Below, piece by piece: positions 61,273 to 64,000 of a DNA stretch of 64,000 nucleotides. The translations under genes and the position numbers were made by a program. The notes beneath the pieces are model-generated. The model was not told the origin of the DNA. It searched no databases and saw nothing but the letters and a program-made list of their open reading frames with translations. Every line of letters begins with the position of its first letter. Position 1 is the first letter of the stretch. The DNA is taken from NCBI GenBank assembly GCA_024280885.1, contig JAJRPF010000072.1, positions 62,001 through 126,000 of the forward strand. Direction: 5' to 3'. This stretch comes from Planctomycetota bacterium (GTDB lineage Bacteria; Planctomycetota; JAJSAM01; JAJVHW01).

Positions 61273-61563
61273 GGCGTGAGGCTACTCTGTGAGCCGAGCC
61301 GCCCCGAGTGCCGTGTCCGGAGCCCCGGCCGCTCTGTGGTCGCGTCTCTTGGATCGTACCCGGGGGTCGGCGGGCTGGCTGGCCTCGACAAGAGACGTCG
61401 TTGCTCCGCCGCCGACCGGGGACGGCGGTCCGTTTCCGCGAGCTCGCCCCGCGGTCCCCGTCGAGCGGCGGACCGAGGGCGTCATCGCAGCTGAGCCAGT
61501 CGGACCGCCCCTCGCCGGGTACCATCTACGTGCCGCGTTCGCCCTCGTCCTCGCTCTCGGCGC

Positions 61564-61854
61564 TCACCCTCTCCGGCTGCGCTTCTCGTACTCAGAGGCG
61601 GCGATCGCGGCGGAGAGGGCGTTTTGGATCTCGATCGAGGTGTCGAGGTCGGCGTGGAGTTCTTGCAGACCGGTGTCGAGGGCGCGGCCGTTCCAGTCGG
61701 CGTTGCAGAGCCAGATCCCGTCGCGCGTGATCGTGGTGCTGCCGCTGCGTAGGACGTCGGCCTCGAAGAGGCGACCGCGATGGCGGTAGCCGATGCGCGT
61801 GCCGAGGTCGTGGTCGTCGCGCTTTTTCTCGCGCTTGTTGTCTCGTCTGCCCAT
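61564..61854 (-). CDS. Small protein of unknown function
   Basis: A 96-residue frame begins MGRRDNKREKKRDDHDLGTR at ATG 61854 and stops at 61564, 41 bases after the Omp85-type gene on the same strand. The N-terminus is strongly basic. The rest contains RLFEADVLRSGSTTITRDGI and a helical C-terminus (DLDTSIEIQNALSAAIAASE). A longer frame upstream overlaps the Omp85 gene and is not real. I recognise no family. Position directly after the outer-membrane protein suggests co-expression, but nothing more can be said. Confidence 0.6.
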   Translation of the reverse strand: MGRRDNKREKKRDDHDLGTRIGYRHRGRLFEADVLRSGSTTITRDGIWLCNADWNGRALDTGLQELHADLDTSIEIQNALSAAIAASEYEKRSRRG

Positions 61855-61895
61855 GGGGGGTGCGTCCTGCGCGGCTCTTCTCAGAAACGGAATTC

Positions 61896-63995
61896 TCAGA
61901 AGCTGAAGCCGAAGCTGAGGTGGATCTGCCAGCGGCGGCTGGCGGCGAAGCGGTGGGAGGGGTTGTACGCGAAGTCGAGGCGGATGGGGCCGATCGGAAG
62001 GCGGTAGCGCAGTCCGGTGCCGATGGCGATGCCGGCAGGAGCCTGGAGATCGAATGCGTCGGGGGAGACGGTGCCGACCTCGTAGAAGAGTGCGCCGTCG
62101 ACGTCGCGCCAGATCCGGCGGCGGAGTTCGATGCTGGCCATGGCGGCCGTGAGGCCGCCGATGGGATCGTTGCCGCGGTCGGTGGGGCCGAGCTCGTCTT
62201 GCTGGTAGGCGCGGACCGAGTTCTCGCCGCCGAGGAAGAGGCGCTCCTGAATGGGGAGTGAGAGGTCGTTGTTCAGGACGTCGCGTGTGGTGAAGCGGAA
62301 GCCGACGGCGAAGATGGTCTCGTGCGCAATCTCGAAGTAGCGCGCCCAATTCGCCTTCCATTCGAGGAAGTCGAGGTCGGCGCCAATGTCGTTGTCACTC
62401 CAGAAGACCCCGAACTCGGCGTTCACGCCGCGCGTGGGAAAGAGGCGATCGTCGCGCGTGTCGTGGCGCACGCTGCTGAAGAGGCCGGCGGCACGCGACT
62501 TCCCCTCGTCCACACCACGGATGCGCGCCTTGTTGTCGGATGTGTCGTCGAAGCGCATGCGGTAGCCGTAGATGATGCTGTTGCCGGGACCGAGCGGCTG
62601 ACGGATCGACGCCTCGAGCTCGAGCGAATCGGTGTCGAATGACGGCTCTTCGCGCCTCTCTGCGCGGACGCTGACGGTGAGCGTGCGGTTCCTGCCGAGG
62701 AGATAGCGGTCGGTCACGCGCGTGTCGAGCCCCTCGCCCTTCAGGCTGCCGAACCCGGTGATCTCGAGAAGACGAGCCCGGTTCGTGAAGTTGCGATCCC
62801 GGTAGGCGACCCAGCCACGCGCCTGCTCGTACGAGCCCCAACCGCCGCCCACCTCGAAGCTGCGCGCATCCGCTTCCTCGACGTTGAGCGTGAGGTCGGC
62901 GACGAGCGGGGCGGCGTCTGTCGCATCATTCTCGTTCGTGTCCAGGTCGTCGCCTGCGGGGGCGCGTGGGATTGCCGACACGCGCACGCTGCGGAACACG
63001 CCGGTGCCGTAGAGGGCGTCGACCGCGTTGCCCAGGTCGGATTGACGGAGGAGTTCGCCGGAATGCAGCGTGGTGATGCGTTCGTACGCGAAATCGACGT
63101 TCGTGCGCTCGAGTCCGGTGATCTCGTAGTGGCCCAGCGTGGTCACCGGACCGGGTTCGATCGAGAGCTGGACCGAGACGGTGGGCGCGTCTTCGTCGAA
63201 CGTATGCGACGCGCGGACGACAGCCGTCTGATGGCCTCGCTCGTGCAGGAAACCGCGGACGGCAGCTGCCGCGACCGAGCCGACGCGCACGTGAAATGGG
63301 GCTCCTCGGCGACGAAGCAACGGCCGCAGCGCGCGTCGCAACTCCTGTGGAAGCGTCGGGTCGACTCGAATGCGTGACACGGTGTAGCGCGGCCCCTCGA
63401 TCACGGGGATCGTCAACTCGACCTGCGACTTGTCCTCGTTGAAGGCGGCCTCGACAGGACCGACGCGCACGCGTACATATCCATCGAGGAGGTACATCGA
63501 CTCGATCTTCGTGATGGCCTCGTCCACGTCGGCCCGCCGGTAGGGACGCCCACCGGAGAAGGGGAGCGGGAAGCTCTCCTGCAGCATGGCCCGGAGCAGG
63601 CTCTCGGCGATGGCTTTGCTGCCGGGGAAGCGCACGCTCGAGATGATCGTCTTGGGGCCCTCGCGGACGTGAAACACCAGGCTCTCCGGCGCGTCCTCGC
63701 TCGGGCGCAACGCGAAGCTCACGTCGGCGCGCGAGTGTCCGAGCCAGCGCAGGTGTCGCTCCATGGCGTAGGCGGCATCCGCCGCGTCGGCGGGCCGGCG
63801 CTCATTCGCTCCGAACGCCTCCAACTCGCGCGCCGCACTGTCGATCAGCCGCGTCTCTGTGACGCTTTCGTGGCCCTCGATCACGATCGTGACGCCACCC
63901 GTCTCGAGGGGAGTGGACGCGCAGGCGCCGGCGAGCATCGTCGCGACCACGACGAGTGAAGCCACCGCAACGGACCGGAGCCGCGACACGCTCAC
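61896..63995 (-). CDS. Omp85 family outer-membrane protein (BamA/TamA-like)
   Basis: This 699-residue protein has a Sec signal peptide (SVAVASLVVVATMLAGACAS, about 8-27; a lipid-attachment Cys at 25 is possible but the box is weak). Three POTRA-like periplasmic domains follow (for example VIEGPRYTVSRIRVDPTLPQ, GPVTTLGHYEITGLERTNVD), then a 16-strand-type beta-barrel with alternating strands, the loop-6-like motif GGENSVRAYQQDELGP and a C-terminal Phe (HLSFGFSF). TamA/BamA proteins insert barrels or help export across the outer membrane. The start is a GTG at 63995, close to the window edge; an earlier start beyond the window is possible. TamA-type is more likely than BamA, given the three POTRA domains. 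Confidence 0.88.
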   Translation of the reverse strand: MSVSRLRSVAVASLVVVATMLAGACASTPLETGGVTIVIEGHESVTETRLIDSAARELEAFGANERRPADAADAAYAMERHLRWLGHSRADVSFALRPSEDAPESLVFHVREGPKTIISSVRFPGSKAIAESLLRAMLQESFPLPFSGGRPYRRADVDEAITKIESMYLLDGYVRVRVGPVEAAFNEDKSQVELTIPVIEGPRYTVSRIRVDPTLPQELRRALRPLLRRRGAPFHVRVGSVAAAAVRGFLHERGHQTAVVRASHTFDEDAPTVSVQLSIEPGPVTTLGHYEITGLERTNVDFAYERITTLHSGELLRQSDLGNAVDALYGTGVFRSVRVSAIPRAPAGDDLDTNENDATDAAPLVADLTLNVEEADARSFEVGGGWGSYEQARGWVAYRDRNFTNRARLLEITGFGSLKGEGLDTRVTDRYLLGRNRTLTVSVRAERREEPSFDTDSLELEASIRQPLGPGNSIIYGYRMRFDDTSDNKARIRGVDEGKSRAAGLFSSVRHDTRDDRLFPTRGVNAEFGVFWSDNDIGADLDFLEWKANWARYFEIAHETIFAVGFRFTTRDVLNNDLSLPIQERLFLGGENSVRAYQQDELGPTDRGNDPIGGLTAAMASIELRRRIWRDVDGALFYEVGTVSPDAFDLQAPAGIAIGTGLRYRLPIGPIRLDFAYNPSHRFAASRRWQIHLSFGFSF

Positions 63996-64000
63996 TCGAA

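Noticed and set aside
1-64000. CRISPR arrays, tRNA or rRNA genes
   Set aside because: No regularly spaced repeats, and no tRNA- or rRNA-like sequence was noticed while reading both strands.
1-64000. Recoding of TAG throughout the host
   Set aside because: Several normal genes (for example rfbF, the sulfotransferases at 22695 and 38966, and the beta-helix protein) end in TAG at sensible positions, so TAG works as a stop in this genome.

Overview
The window is high-GC DNA from a diderm (Gram-negative-type) bacterium. The evidence is an Omp85/TamA-type outer-membrane protein at the right end, an LPS-kinase-like protein, heptose biosynthesis, and an exosortase with two proteins bearing C-terminal sorting tails of the VPLPPA type. 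The phylum cannot be assigned from this sequence alone. No rRNA, tRNA or CRISPR array was seen.

Almost the whole window is one exopolysaccharide/surface-glycan locus. From the left, a minus-strand operon (about 5285 down past base 1) carries a degenerate nucleotidyltransferase-like protein, the exosortase, EpsI, a Wzc-like chain-length/ATPase protein and an unfinished unknown gene. A first sorting-tail protein follows (5947-6582), then an IS256-type element (about 6723-8123). Next is a tightly overlapped ten-gene minus-strand operon (17910 down to 8277): two glycosyltransferases, an oxidoreductase, two epimerases, the full GDP-D-glycero-alpha-D-manno-heptose set (gmhA, hddA, gmhB, hddC) and galE. 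Divergently, a flippase, a sulfotransferase, a polymerase-like membrane protein and another sulfotransferase run rightward, and a third sulfotransferase converges on them.

A first mobile-element graveyard (about 24930-27896) contains an intact IS1634-type transposase, a broken IS110 transposase and an IS3 remnant. After it come a nucleotide-sugar block (rfbF, epimerase, rfbC-like, epimerase), a glycosyltransferase, two GNAT-type acyltransferases, a polysaccharide deacetylase, two related sulfotransferases flanking an LPS-kinase-like gene and a glycosyltransferase, and a methyltransferase of lower GC. A second graveyard (41618-45448) holds an IS3-end palindrome, an IS4-like scrap, an IS66 element, an IS66-like fragment, an IS1595 remnant and a truncated second IS256 copy.

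The right part holds a large secreted beta-helix protein, a glycosyltransferase pair ending in a WecG/TagA/CpsF enzyme, an AlgI/AlgJ/SGNH O-acetylation operon, a 1406-residue TPR protein, a second sorting-tail protein, a LamG-VanZ membrane protein, a small unknown gene and the Omp85 protein.

Taken together, I infer a sulfated, O-acetylated, heptose-containing polysaccharide that is made, flipped, polymerised and displayed together with exosortase-processed proteins. The most notable points are: five sulfotransferases in an exosortase locus; a possible poly-C frame switch at the start of a glycosyltransferase; a long insertion inside the Wzc-like ATPase; a nucleotidyltransferase-like protein without catalytic residues in the exosortase operon; and three unrelated transposition genes each interrupted by a single in-frame TAG.
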